The notes under the pieces are model-generated. The model did no database searches. It was given only the letters and a program-made list of their open reading frames with translations, and was not told the DNA's origin. The position numbers and the translations under genes were made by a program. Below are positions 6,705 to 12,813 of a stretch of 20,606 nt of DNA, piece by piece (position 1 is the stretch's first letter; each line of letters opens with the position of its first letter). Source of the DNA: a virus; IMG/VR virus record IMGVR_UViG_3300042465_008968, positions 1-20,606 of that record. One strand, written 5' to 3'.

Positions 6705-7208
6705 ATGGGAATGAAATATATGAACGAATCCAAACTCAGAAAAATCATTAGAGAAAAACTTTTGTCAGAGTCTGAGATTGAACCTCAGAAAGAAAAAAAA
6801 CAAAGGTGCGTACCTGAAAACGTGATACCCTTGGATGAAATTGTAGGACCATCTGATAACTTCAAAAATTACACCAATAATCTTTATAAAAGAGAAGGGG
6901 GAATCAATGGAATGGTTGATACCATAGATATGTTAAGAACATTGAGATTACATAATATAAAAGATGGTGGTGAACATTTGTCCTACAATCTCATGAATCA
7001 TTTGAATAAATTCAGGAATAAGAATTATTTCGATGAAACAAATGGGGAATGTCTAAAATCGATGGATAAAGTTATTGAGTTGTATAAAGAAAACGAACAC
7101 GGAGAAGAATTGGTTAGAGATATCGAAAAAGTTTTAAGACACTCAGACCCAACTCCGAGAGCAAAAGAATATTTGAAAAGGTGTTTGACCTTAGTAAAAG
7201 AAAAATAA
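6705..7208 (+). CDS. Hypothetical protein with capsid-targeting-like N-terminus (167 aa)
   Basis: The N-terminus MKYMNESKLRKIIREKLLSE (from the Met at residue 3) is the clearest targeting-like peptide here: an amphipathic basic helix ending in L-S-E and followed by acidic SEIEPQ. The rest is a soluble, mostly helical protein with HSDPTPRAKEYLKRCLTLV at the C-terminus and no recognised domain. If a gp21-like prohead protease cuts after L-S-E, the mature protein would start around residue 23. I keep the ATG at 6705 because its distance from the box (17) matches other genes; 6711 is possible. I infer an internal head protein. Confidence 0.75.
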   Translation: MGMKYMNESKLRKIIREKLLSESEIEPQKEKKQRCVPENVIPLDEIVGPSDNFKNYTNNLYKREGGINGMVDTIDMLRTLRLHNIKDGGEHLSYNLMNHLNKFRNKNYFDETNGECLKSMDKVIELYKENEHGEELVRDIEKVLRHSDPTPRAKEYLKRCLTLVKEK

Positions 7209-7287
7209 TTCCCTTTATTGGGAACTTTTAGGACCGTTACTGTTATGGTAACAATAAAAGGGGAGGTTCGCTACCATCCCCTTTTTT
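7209..7287 (+). terminator. Three tandem hairpins ending in a strong intrinsic terminator
   Basis: Immediately after the stop codon are TTCCC/GGGAA (7209-7224), then CTTTTA/TAAAAG enclosing GTTAC/GTAAC (7225-7260), then AAAAGGGG/CCCCTTTT with an inner GG/CC and a T-run (7256-7287). The last is a good intrinsic terminator for the 6705 gene. The second and third helices share bases 7256-7260, so they cannot fully form together. Confidence 0.7.
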
Positions 7288-7303
7288 AATTTTAGAACAC
7301 AGA

Positions 7304-7311
7304 ATATTTAT
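7304..7311 (+). promoter_or_regulatory. ATATTTAT late-type box
   Basis: An exact ATATTTAT, 18 bases before the ATG at 7330 and just after the terminator. Confidence 0.5.
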
Positions 7312-7329
7312 TTGTAAATCTAAAAAAAA

Positions 7330-7461
7330 ATGGCATCAAAAACAAAATCGTCATCAAATTCTATCAAACAAAGTTTTGGAAAAAAAACTACAGGTAAATA
7401 CAAAAAAAAATATGGACCTAAGGAACAGAAACCAAAAAAATACAGAGGTCAAGGAAGATAA
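7330..7461 (+). CDS. Very basic 43-aa protein
   Basis: A 43-codon gene encoding MASKTKSSSNSIKQSFGKK and ending KKYRGQGR. Lys, Arg, Ser, Gly and Gln dominate, with no hydrophobic core, so it is probably disordered and may bind nucleic acid. It has its own transcription unit: a terminator just upstream, an ATATTTAT box 18 bases before the ATG, and an A-run at the start. I recall similar short basic phage peptides but cannot name a family. A DNA-condensing or virion-internal role is speculation. Confidence 0.7.
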   Translation: MASKTKSSSNSIKQSFGKKTTGKYKKKYGPKEQKPKKYRGQGR

Positions 7462-8018
7462 TTTAAAAATTTAAGAATTTTTTCTTTAACTCCTGATTGT
7501 TTGATACCTTCTGCTGATTTAGGAGTAAGAACAAAATTGTCTAATCCTGGTTGTAGATATTCATTCGACATATTCAAATCATCTACCGCTACCCAATGAG
7601 TTACACTATGATTTCTTTTTAACCATTCTTGAATTTCTAAACATCGGATTCTTTCTAACCATCCTTTCCAAGAAAACATATCTGAGGTATCTGAGTCGAA
7701 ATCTCGCAAGTTAGGAGTAACCGCAATTGGTTTTTTGATTATTCCTTGAGATTCGTAATATTCTCCGAGTTCTTCTATATTTGCATGATTCTTCCAATCA
7801 GAACTTACAACAATTTCTGCACCAGTTTCTTCTAAAATTTGATTAAGAACGGAGATTGCTTTTTTGTCAAAATTATCAAATCTCAATTCAACAGGAATTT
7901 CACCTGATATCGGTCGAGGGTTCTTTTTCGTATAAACTTTCTTCTGTTTTCTGAATCGAGTACCCCAATTCGTCGCAAGACAAATTACTCCATCGTTATC
8001 TAAAAAAATTACTTTCAT
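7449..8018 (-). CDS. HAD-superfamily phosphatase-like protein, possibly the RNA-repair (SAK) type (189 aa)
   Basis: HAD motif I is FLDNDGV (residues 5-11), with D7 as nucleophile and D9 as acid/base. EIVVSSDWK near residues 69-77 is motif II, and VAVDDLN near residue 145 is motif IV. The pattern FLDxDGV...VVSSxWK...WVAVDD resembles the HAD domains of the 'Swiss army knife' RNA-repair group, though that label is from memory. Likely a small-molecule or RNA-end phosphatase. It overlaps the cysteine-peptidase-like gene by ATGA and is in its operon. The 3' end overlaps the convergent 43-aa gene by 13 bases. Confidence 0.8.
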   Translation of the reverse strand: MKVIFLDNDGVICLATNWGTRFRKQKKVYTKKNPRPISGEIPVELRFDNFDKKAISVLNQILEETGAEIVVSSDWKNHANIEELGEYYESQGIIKKPIAVTPNLRDFDSDTSDMFSWKGWLERIRCLEIQEWLKRNHSVTHWVAVDDLNMSNEYLQPGLDNFVLTPKSAEGIKQSGVKEKILKFLNYLP

Positions 8019-8512
8019 ATTACTTCAAATGAATTTCTAATTGGTCTTTTTAGTTTAATAGCATCTTCTTTGTTACCAATAACAACACCATCTTTAATAG
8101 TGAATGCATGTCCCTTGACTAGTATAAAATATACTCCTTTTTTAAACTTTTTGGAAAATTGTCCTACAGTCATTTTTTTTCTTTTTTTAATACCATTTTT
8201 TTCAACAATGGTATCCAAATTTTCGTACAAGTCATGACCAATTTTATTACCCATAATTTGAATTTTTTTCCCATTCAAAATTAATTCATTTTCTTGTAAC
8301 TTTTTTAGTTTCCAAACAGTTCCAAACGTCCCTTTTTTGTGTTTTCTACCTAAATTTTCTTTAACAAACGCATGAGCGGTGTCATATTCTATTTCAAAAG
8401 AAGATGCGATTGCTCTAACAACACAATCATTAGATTCACTTTTAGCTATTGGGGATTCAGAGTACCCCTTGATTGCTTTACAAGTCATTTCGTATGGTAG
8501 TTCGTTTTTCAT
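8015..8512 (-). CDS. Papain-like cysteine-peptidase-type phage protein (165 aa)
   Basis: NDCVVRAIASSFEIEYDTAH near residues 28-47 carries a Cys at the start of a helix, and YFILVKGHAFTIKDGVVIGN near 127-146 carries a His on a strand. That Cys...His order and spacing is typical of papain/C39-like folds and of a widespread phage protein type I recall. A basic linker (RKHKKG, KKRKKM) lies between them. Proteolytic, deamidating or non-catalytic roles are all possible. An in-frame TTG at 8527 exists, but TATCTTTG 4 bases before the ATG at 8512 decides the start. First gene of a pair with the HAD gene. Confidence 0.72.
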   Translation of the reverse strand: MKNELPYEMTCKAIKGYSESPIAKSESNDCVVRAIASSFEIEYDTAHAFVKENLGRKHKKGTFGTVWKLKKLQENELILNGKKIQIMGNKIGHDLYENLDTIVEKNGIKKRKKMTVGQFSKKFKKGVYFILVKGHAFTIKDGVVIGNKEDAIKLKRPIRNSFEVI

Positions 8513-8516
8513 ATCA

Positions 8517-8524
8517 CAAAGATA
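8517..8524 (-). promoter_or_regulatory. TATCTTTG with TTTG -33, Bacteroidetes promoter
   Basis: A perfect -7 element ends 4 bases before the ATG at 8512. A TTTG lies 19 bases upstream, inside the loop side of the dnaK terminator hairpin, and matches the -33 consensus. This is the best complete host-type promoter in the window. Confidence 0.65.
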
Positions 8525-8525
8525 C

Positions 8526-8557
8526 AAAAAAACCCTGAATCAACAAAATTCAGGGTT
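8526..8557 (-). terminator. Intrinsic terminator of dnaK
   Basis: A ten-base perfect stem AACCCTGAAT/ATTCAGGGTT with a 7-base loop, followed on the minus strand by a run of seven T. It lies 19 bases after the dnaK stop, and its sequence overlaps the next promoter. Confidence 0.85.
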
Positions 8558-8575
8558 ATTTATAATTAATCTAAA

Positions 8576-10441
8576 TTAACCTTTTACTTCTTCGAAATCA
8601 ACATCTGAACCCTCGAAATTCATATCTCCCATAGGTTGATTTGATTGACTGTAAATATCTTGGGTTATTTTTTGAAACTTCAAATTAAGTTCATCCGTTA
8701 AATTTTTAACCGAATCAACGTCTTTTTTGGACAAAGATTCTTTTATTTTAGAAATTACTTCGGTAATCTCTATTTTTTGTTCTTCAGTAAGTTTTTCATC
8801 CAAATCTTTCATGGATTTTTCAACGTTGAAGACCATGGAATCCCCCATATTAAGAGTTTCAACATCTTCTTTATCTTTTTTATCCGACTCAGAGTTCATT
8901 TCCGCCTCCTTTTTCATTCGTTCAATGTCTTCTTTAGATAATCCTGATGAAGCCTCAATTCTAATATCTTGTTTTTTATTAGTTCCTTTATCCAAAGCAG
9001 TTACATTAATAATACCGTTTGCATCGATATCAAATGTCACTTCGATTTGGGGAACTCCTCTCATAGAAGAAGGGATTCCGTCTAAAAAGAATCTACCGAT
9101 GGTGCGGTTATCTTTTGCCATAGCTCTTTCTCCTTGAAGGACATGAATCTCAACAGATGGTTGATTGTCCACCGCAGTTGAGAAGATTTGGGATTTTTTA
9201 GTTGGAATTGTCGTGTTCGAATCAATTAATTTTGTAAACACTCCGCCCATCGTTTCAATACCCAAAGATAAAGGTGTAACATCCAAAAGAAGTACATCTT
9301 TAACATCTCCAGCAAGAACCCCACCTTGTATTGCCGCACCCAATGCAACAACTTCGTCAGGATTAACCCCTTTTGATGGTTCTTTACCAAAGAACTTTTT
9401 AACCGCATCTTGTATTGCAGGGATTCTAGTTGTACCACCAACTAAAATTATTTCATCTATTTCACCAATAGTTAGGTTTGAATTAGATAATGCTCTTTTA
9501 CATGGTTCAATGGTTCTTTGTACTAAACCATCAATTAATTGTTCGAATTTAGACCTTGTCAAAGTTCTAACTAAGTGTTTAGGTATACCGTCCACAGGCA
9601 TAATATAAGGTAAATTAATTTCTGTTGAGTTAGTTGATGACAATTCAATTTTTGCCTTTTCAGCAGACTCTCTCAAACGTTGTAAAGCCATTGAATCTTT
9701 CGACAAATCCAATCCATTTTCTTGTTTGAATTCATCTACCAACCAATTAATGATTGTTTGGTCAAAATCGTCACCACCCAAGTGAGTGTCCCCATCAGTA
9801 GAAAGAACCTCAAAAACCCCTCCACCTAAATCTAAAACAGATACGTCATGAGTACCACCTCCACAGTCAAAAACAACAATTTTCATGTCTTTAGACATTT
9901 TATCTAAACCATACGCCAAAGCCGCCGCAGTTGGTTCATTGATAATTCTTTTCACATTCAACCCCGCAATTTCACCAGCTTCTTTTGTTGCCTGTCTCTG
10001 AGCATCGTTAAAATATGCGGGTACTGTAATAACCGCTTCAGTTACTGTTGTCCCTAAGTAATCTTCCGCTGTCTGTTTCATCTTTTGAAGAATCATCGCA
10101 GAAATTTCTTGTGGAGAATACATTCTGTCTTCAATAGATACTCTCGGAGTGTTCCCATCACCTTTAACTACCTTATAAGGAACTATTTTAGATTCTCCTT
10201 TACTTTCTTCGAAACTAGTTCCCATGAAACGTTTTATAGAATAAACCGTTTTATCAGGATTAGTAACTGATTGCCTTTTTGCAGGGTCACCAATCTTTCT
10301 TTCACCACCATTAATGAATCCTACGATTGAGGGGGTGGTTCTTTTACCTTCACTGTTTGTAATAACTACAGGTTCTCCGTTTTCCATAACGGCTACACAT
10401 GAATTTGTGGTCCCTAAATCCACGCCTATTATTTTTCCCAT
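8576..10441 (-). CDS. dnaK: Chaperone DnaK (Hsp70), full length (621 aa)
   Basis: All Hsp70 landmarks are present: [13 protein letters not shown] at the N-terminus, [17 protein letters not shown] (140-156), [14 protein letters not shown] (165-178), the phosphate-2 loop [10 protein letters not shown] (192-201), THLGGDDFD, and [12 protein letters not shown]. The substrate domain follows with [17 protein letters not shown] and [19 protein letters not shown], then a charged helical lid ending EEVKG. It folds proteins using ATP with DnaJ and GrpE partners, neither of which is in this window. C193 and H198 replace the common Leu and Phe/Tyr of the LGGGTFD loop. The sequence is close to Bacteroidetes DnaK as I remember it, suggesting host capture. 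It is monocistronic with its own terminator. Confidence 0.97.
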   Translation of the reverse strand: MGKIIGVDLGTTNSCVAVMENGEPVVITNSEGKRTTPSIVGFINGGERKIGDPAKRQSVTNPDKTVYSIKRFMGTSFEESKGESKIVPYKVVKGDGNTPRVSIEDRMYSPQEISAMILQKMKQTAEDYLGTTVTEAVITVPAYFNDAQRQATKEAGEIAGLNVKRIINEPTAAALAYGLDKMSKDMKIVVFDCGGGTHDVSVLDLGGGVFEVLSTDGDTHLGGDDFDQTIINWLVDEFKQENGLDLSKDSMALQRLRESAEKAKIELSSTNSTEINLPYIMPVDGIPKHLVRTLTRSKFEQLIDGLVQRTIEPCKRALSNSNLTIGEIDEIILVGGTTRIPAIQDAVKKFFGKEPSKGVNPDEVVALGAAIQGGVLAGDVKDVLLLDVTPLSLGIETMGGVFTKLIDSNTTIPTKKSQIFSTAVDNQPSVEIHVLQGERAMAKDNRTIGRFFLDGIPSSMRGVPQIEVTFDIDANGIINVTALDKGTNKKQDIRIEASSGLSKEDIERMKKEAEMNSESDKKDKEDVETLNMGDSMVFNVEKSMKDLDEKLTEEQKIEITEVISKIKESLSKKDVDSVKNLTDELNLKFQKITQDIYSQSNQPMGDMNFEGSDVDFEEVKG

Positions 10442-10455
10442 TTTTTCTTTTTTTT

Positions 10456-10463
10456 CTAAATAT
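10456..10463 (-). promoter_or_regulatory. ATATTTAG / TATATTTA, degenerate start-proximal box
   Basis: The sequence TATATTTAG, 14 bases before the dnaK ATG, is one mismatch from both the ATATTTAT box and the TAnnTTTG -7 element. I cannot say which class it belongs to. Confidence 0.35.
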
Positions 10464-10520
10464 AATTTTATTTTATTATGGAATCAAGTCCGACATCTCT
10501 GTATAAAATTTGTGCCAAAC

Positions 10521-10548
10521 AAAAAAACATGACAATATGTCATGTTTT
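10521..10548 (-). terminator. Intrinsic terminator, 11-bp perfect stem
   Basis: AAAACATGACA/TGTCATGTTTT pair perfectly around a 3-base loop (10524-10548), with T-runs on both strands. It lies 25 bases after the stop of the 10573-11607 gene and ends its message. Confidence 0.75.
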
Positions 10549-10572
10549 ATGAAAAAAATATGTCATAAATTA

Positions 10573-11607
10573 TTAATCGATATCAATCGAATAAAGAGTA
10601 TTGAATTTTCTTTTCAGGTATTTTCCAGCTTTGTTGATTCTTGGTTGTAAGGTCTTCATTAACTGTAAAACATGGATTGAATTTTGAACTCTTTTGTTTG
10701 GTGTAGTTTTCAATAATTTCGATGTTTCAAAATAGTCATCCATAAACCATTTCCATAGATTTGTAAGTATAGAAATTTCGGAATCAGGATTATATATTTC
10801 AATTGATTGTCTAAGTTCATCAAATAATTTGTCCGCATTGAAATCTTCCATATGCTTAGTGGCTTTATAATACCTATGTTCTTTGAATATTTCAAAAGGA
10901 GCCCTTTCTCTAACACTGTACATTTCTTGAATCATCGCCCTCATTTCATGAGGTTCGGAATAATATACGAACAGAAGAAAATTTTTCCATATATCAAAAA
11001 TATCTCTTGGAATGTTATAATTTTTTTCTCCAGAAGTCCCCAATGAAACGTCTACATAACCTAAACCTTTTTTATTTTTTTTGAAGAATTCTAACATGTG
11101 ATTTGTTTCATGAAGAATTGTATCTCTACATTCATAAATTAATTCATTTAAACTAGACTCATCAAATTCTTTTGTAATGTAAATATAAAATTCGAATTTA
11201 GCATTTAGTGTCTCATCCAATTGTTCTTTCACATAATTTGGTAATTCTTTAGGTGGTTTCGTCAAATAAGAATCTTTAGTTGTCTTGTGTTCTATTTGTT
11301 CTGCCCCAGCAGAAGTTATAAAAGTATAACTGGAGTTTTTTTTCTCCAACACTGTTATGAAATCAATTCTTATTTCTGATATAGGAAAATCAATGAATTC
11401 GTCTATATCAGTTAACCACGCATCTTTTAACTCAGATGTAGTGATTACCACTTTCTTTTTTTCGGATTTTTTTGTTTTGATAAAATCATTTATCAATGGA
11501 GAAAGTTTATTTAAAATTATATTGGTATAAGTCACACAAACTCTACTGACACCTTTTTCTTCTTTTAATATCCCTGATACTTGATTTTCGTTTAAAATAA
11601 TTTTCAT
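10573..11607 (-). CDS. HExxH metallopeptidase-like protein with capsid-targeting-like N-terminus (344 aa)
   Basis: RDTILHETNHMLEFF contains a zincin HExxH motif (H166, E167, H170). SEPHEMRAMIQEM (217-229) can give a third ligand, E218 or E221. The N-terminus MKIILNENQVSGILKEE ends in L-K-E at residues 14-16, the predicted prohead-protease site shared by five proteins here. About 140 residues of mixed sequence precede the active site and a helical Lys-rich domain follows it. The layout parallels 1908-2867, so the two may be distant paralogues. I infer an injected protease or hydrolase; the substrate is unknown. The ATG lies 5 bases after an ATATTTAT box. Confidence 0.8.
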   Translation of the reverse strand: MKIILNENQVSGILKEEKGVSRVCVTYTNIILNKLSPLINDFIKTKKSEKKKVVITTSELKDAWLTDIDEFIDFPISEIRIDFITVLEKKNSSYTFITSAGAEQIEHKTTKDSYLTKPPKELPNYVKEQLDETLNAKFEFYIYITKEFDESSLNELIYECRDTILHETNHMLEFFKKNKKGLGYVDVSLGTSGEKNYNIPRDIFDIWKNFLLFVYYSEPHEMRAMIQEMYSVRERAPFEIFKEHRYYKATKHMEDFNADKLFDELRQSIEIYNPDSEISILTNLWKWFMDDYFETSKLLKTTPNKRVQNSIHVLQLMKTLQPRINKAGKYLKRKFNTLYSIDID

Positions 11608-11612
11608 CTATA

Positions 11613-11620
11613 ATAAATAT
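11613..11620 (-). promoter_or_regulatory. ATATTTAT late-type box, short spacing
   Basis: An exact ATATTTAT on the minus strand, 5 bases before the ATG at 11607. Confidence 0.5.
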
Positions 11621-11661
11621 AAAAAAAAAATTACTTAATCTTTCTTTTTAATGGATTTTTC

Positions 11662-11669
11662 ATATTTAT
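11662..11669 (+). promoter_or_regulatory. ATATTTAT box overlapping a -7-like TATATTTC
   Basis: An exact ATATTTAT followed at 11667-11674 by TATATTTC, a 7-of-8 match to TAnnTTTG lying 4 bases before an ATG at 11679. No full gene follows before the terminator at 11712, so the transcript would be a short leader. Confidence 0.35.
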
Positions 11670-11678
11670 ATTTCAAAT

Positions 11679-11756
11679 ATGATTACGAAAAAAAAATTTA
11701 CGAAATAATTGTCCTCCTTTGGGAGGATTTTTTTTGCCCGTACATAAACAAATAAA
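11679..11756 (+). CDS. Possible leader peptide (25 aa)
   Basis: A 25-codon frame beginning MITKKKIYEIIVLLWEDFF runs through the terminator hairpin to a TAA just before the synthetase-like gene. A -7-like element 4 bases before the ATG is the only support. It may be a leader peptide controlling the terminator, or chance. Confidence 0.2.
11712..11735 (+). terminator. Intrinsic terminator upstream of the synthetase-like gene
   Basis: TCCTCC/GGAGGA with a 4-base loop, followed by eight T (11728-11735). It is oriented with the plus strand and sits 31 bases before the ATG at 11767. No upstream plus-strand gene needs it, so it looks like an attenuator or the end of a small RNA. Confidence 0.65.
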
Positions 11757-11766
11757 AATAAAAAAA

Positions 11767-12591
11767 ATGAAAAACACAAAAATTTACGACGAATTAGTGA
11801 TGAAGTTAAGAACCTTCTTCAAATCAAAAGGGTTCAAGGAAGTTCCTACACAATCAAGATTGTCTATTTTAGCTGCGTGTGAAAATCCTCACTCAATAAC
11901 AACCTTTGAATATCAAGGACAGGTTTGGCCGTTACCTCAGACAGGTCAAATGTGGCTAGAGTATGAACTTCTTAAAAACCCTGAATGGGACGGAGTTTTT
12001 TGTATATCAACATCATATAGACAAGAAAAAAATCCGATACCTGGCAGACATGAAATGATTTTTCCGATGTTTGAATTTGAATCCAAAGGTAAAATGTCTG
12101 ATTTATTGAAATTAGAAAAAGATTTATTAGAGTTTTTAGGGTTCGATTCACCTAAGTCATTACCTTATGAATCAATTTGTGCAGAATACAAAACCTCAAT
12201 TATAGAAGCGGAACACGAAACTAAAATGTGGAAAGAAAAAGGAGATGTGATTTCATTGGAACATTTCCCTGTCAGAACTAATCCTTTTTGGAATATGAAA
12301 CATGGTACTAATGGGATTTTCAACAAAGTTGATGTTATCCTTTTCGGACAAGAAACAATTGGGTCTGCAGAAAGGAGTTGTGACAAAGATGAAATGAAAA
12401 AAATGTTCTATACAATAGAAGACGGAAAATATTCAGAAAAACTATTTGAATTGTTCGGTAAAGATAGAGTCGAAAAAGAACTCGAAGAATTTTTGTCTAT
12501 GGATTTTTTCCCTAGATACGGGGGAGGAATTGGTCTCACAAGATTATCAAGGGCATACGAGTTGAATAATTCTGAAGTTGGAGTATTTTAA
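11767..12591 (+). CDS. Class II aminoacyl-tRNA synthetase-like catalytic core, AsnRS/AspRS type (274 aa)
   Basis: Motif 2 is visible as FCISTSYRQE (78-87) leading to GRHEMIFPMFEFE (93-105). Before motif 3, FGQETIGSAERSC resembles the G-x-x-I-G-G-S-x-R region of AsnRS/AspRS. Motif 3 is GGGIGLTRLSRA (252-263), with R259 as the ATP-binding Arg. There is no N-terminal OB anticodon-binding domain, so it is not a normal tRNA synthetase. Such cores can act as amide synthetases (archaeal AsnA-like) or protein modifiers (EpmA-like). The start at 11719 would lie inside the terminator; the ATG at 11767 follows an A-run and starts the conserved sequence. Confidence 0.82.
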   Translation: MKNTKIYDELVMKLRTFFKSKGFKEVPTQSRLSILAACENPHSITTFEYQGQVWPLPQTGQMWLEYELLKNPEWDGVFCISTSYRQEKNPIPGRHEMIFPMFEFESKGKMSDLLKLEKDLLEFLGFDSPKSLPYESICAEYKTSIIEAEHETKMWKEKGDVISLEHFPVRTNPFWNMKHGTNGIFNKVDVILFGQETIGSAERSCDKDEMKKMFYTIEDGKYSEKLFELFGKDRVEKELEEFLSMDFFPRYGGGIGLTRLSRAYELNNSEVGVF

Positions 12592-12600
12592 TGTTTTTAC

Positions 12601-12608
12601 TATAATTG
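12601..12608 (+). promoter_or_regulatory. TATAATTG, degenerate -7 element
   Basis: A 7-of-8 match to TAnnTTTG, 4 bases before the ATG at 12613. The spacing equals that at 8512 and 18589. Confidence 0.35.
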
Positions 12609-12612
12609 TAAT

Positions 12613-12792
12613 ATGTCTAAGAAAAAAGAAGAAATAGTCCACAGAAAATGGGAACATCGATTTGAAGATGAAAATACTATATCTATTTGGAGGTATAATA
12701 GTAAAAAAAGTATGATAAACCCTTACGAGGTTGAGACAATCTACAAAAATGACAAACCGAATAAAGGAAAAAAAAAGGGTGGCACCAAGTAA
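12613..12792 (+). CDS. Small basic hypothetical protein (59 aa)
   Basis: A 59-codon gene beginning MSKKKEEIVHRKWEHRFEDE and ending KGKKKGGTK. It has aromatic residues and charged ends but no TM segment or named domain. It starts 21 bases after the synthetase-like gene and probably shares its message, or uses the -7-like element just upstream. The stop codon lies in the loop of the terminator hairpin that follows. Confidence 0.65.
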   Translation: MSKKKEEIVHRKWEHRFEDENTISIWRYNSKKSMINPYEVETIYKNDKPNKGKKKGGTK

Positions 12793-12801
12793 CCACCCTT
12801 T
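12774..12801 (+). terminator. Terminator hairpin overlapping the end of the 59-aa gene
   Basis: AAAGGGTGG/CCACCCTTT is a perfect 9-bp stem with a 10-base loop that contains the TAA stop. The T-tail is short and A/T mixed, so termination may be partial. Confidence 0.6.
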
Positions 12802-12809
12802 ATATTTAT
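12802..12809 (+). promoter_or_regulatory. ATATTTAT late-type box, short spacing
   Basis: An exact ATATTTAT, 4 bases before the ATG at 12814. It directly abuts the terminator stem. Confidence 0.5.
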
Positions 12810-12813
12810 TTAT

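Noticed and set aside
8727-9608. Two long plus-strand ORFs (136 and 147 aa) opposite dnaK
   Set aside because: They lie antisense to a highly conserved gene, have no promoter box and no recognisable protein sequence. They are shadows of the dnaK codons.
11719-11766. Upstream ATG extension of the synthetase-like gene
   Set aside because: It lies inside the terminator hairpin and adds a low-complexity stretch (HKQIKIKK). The ATG at 11767 follows an A-run and starts the family-like sequence.
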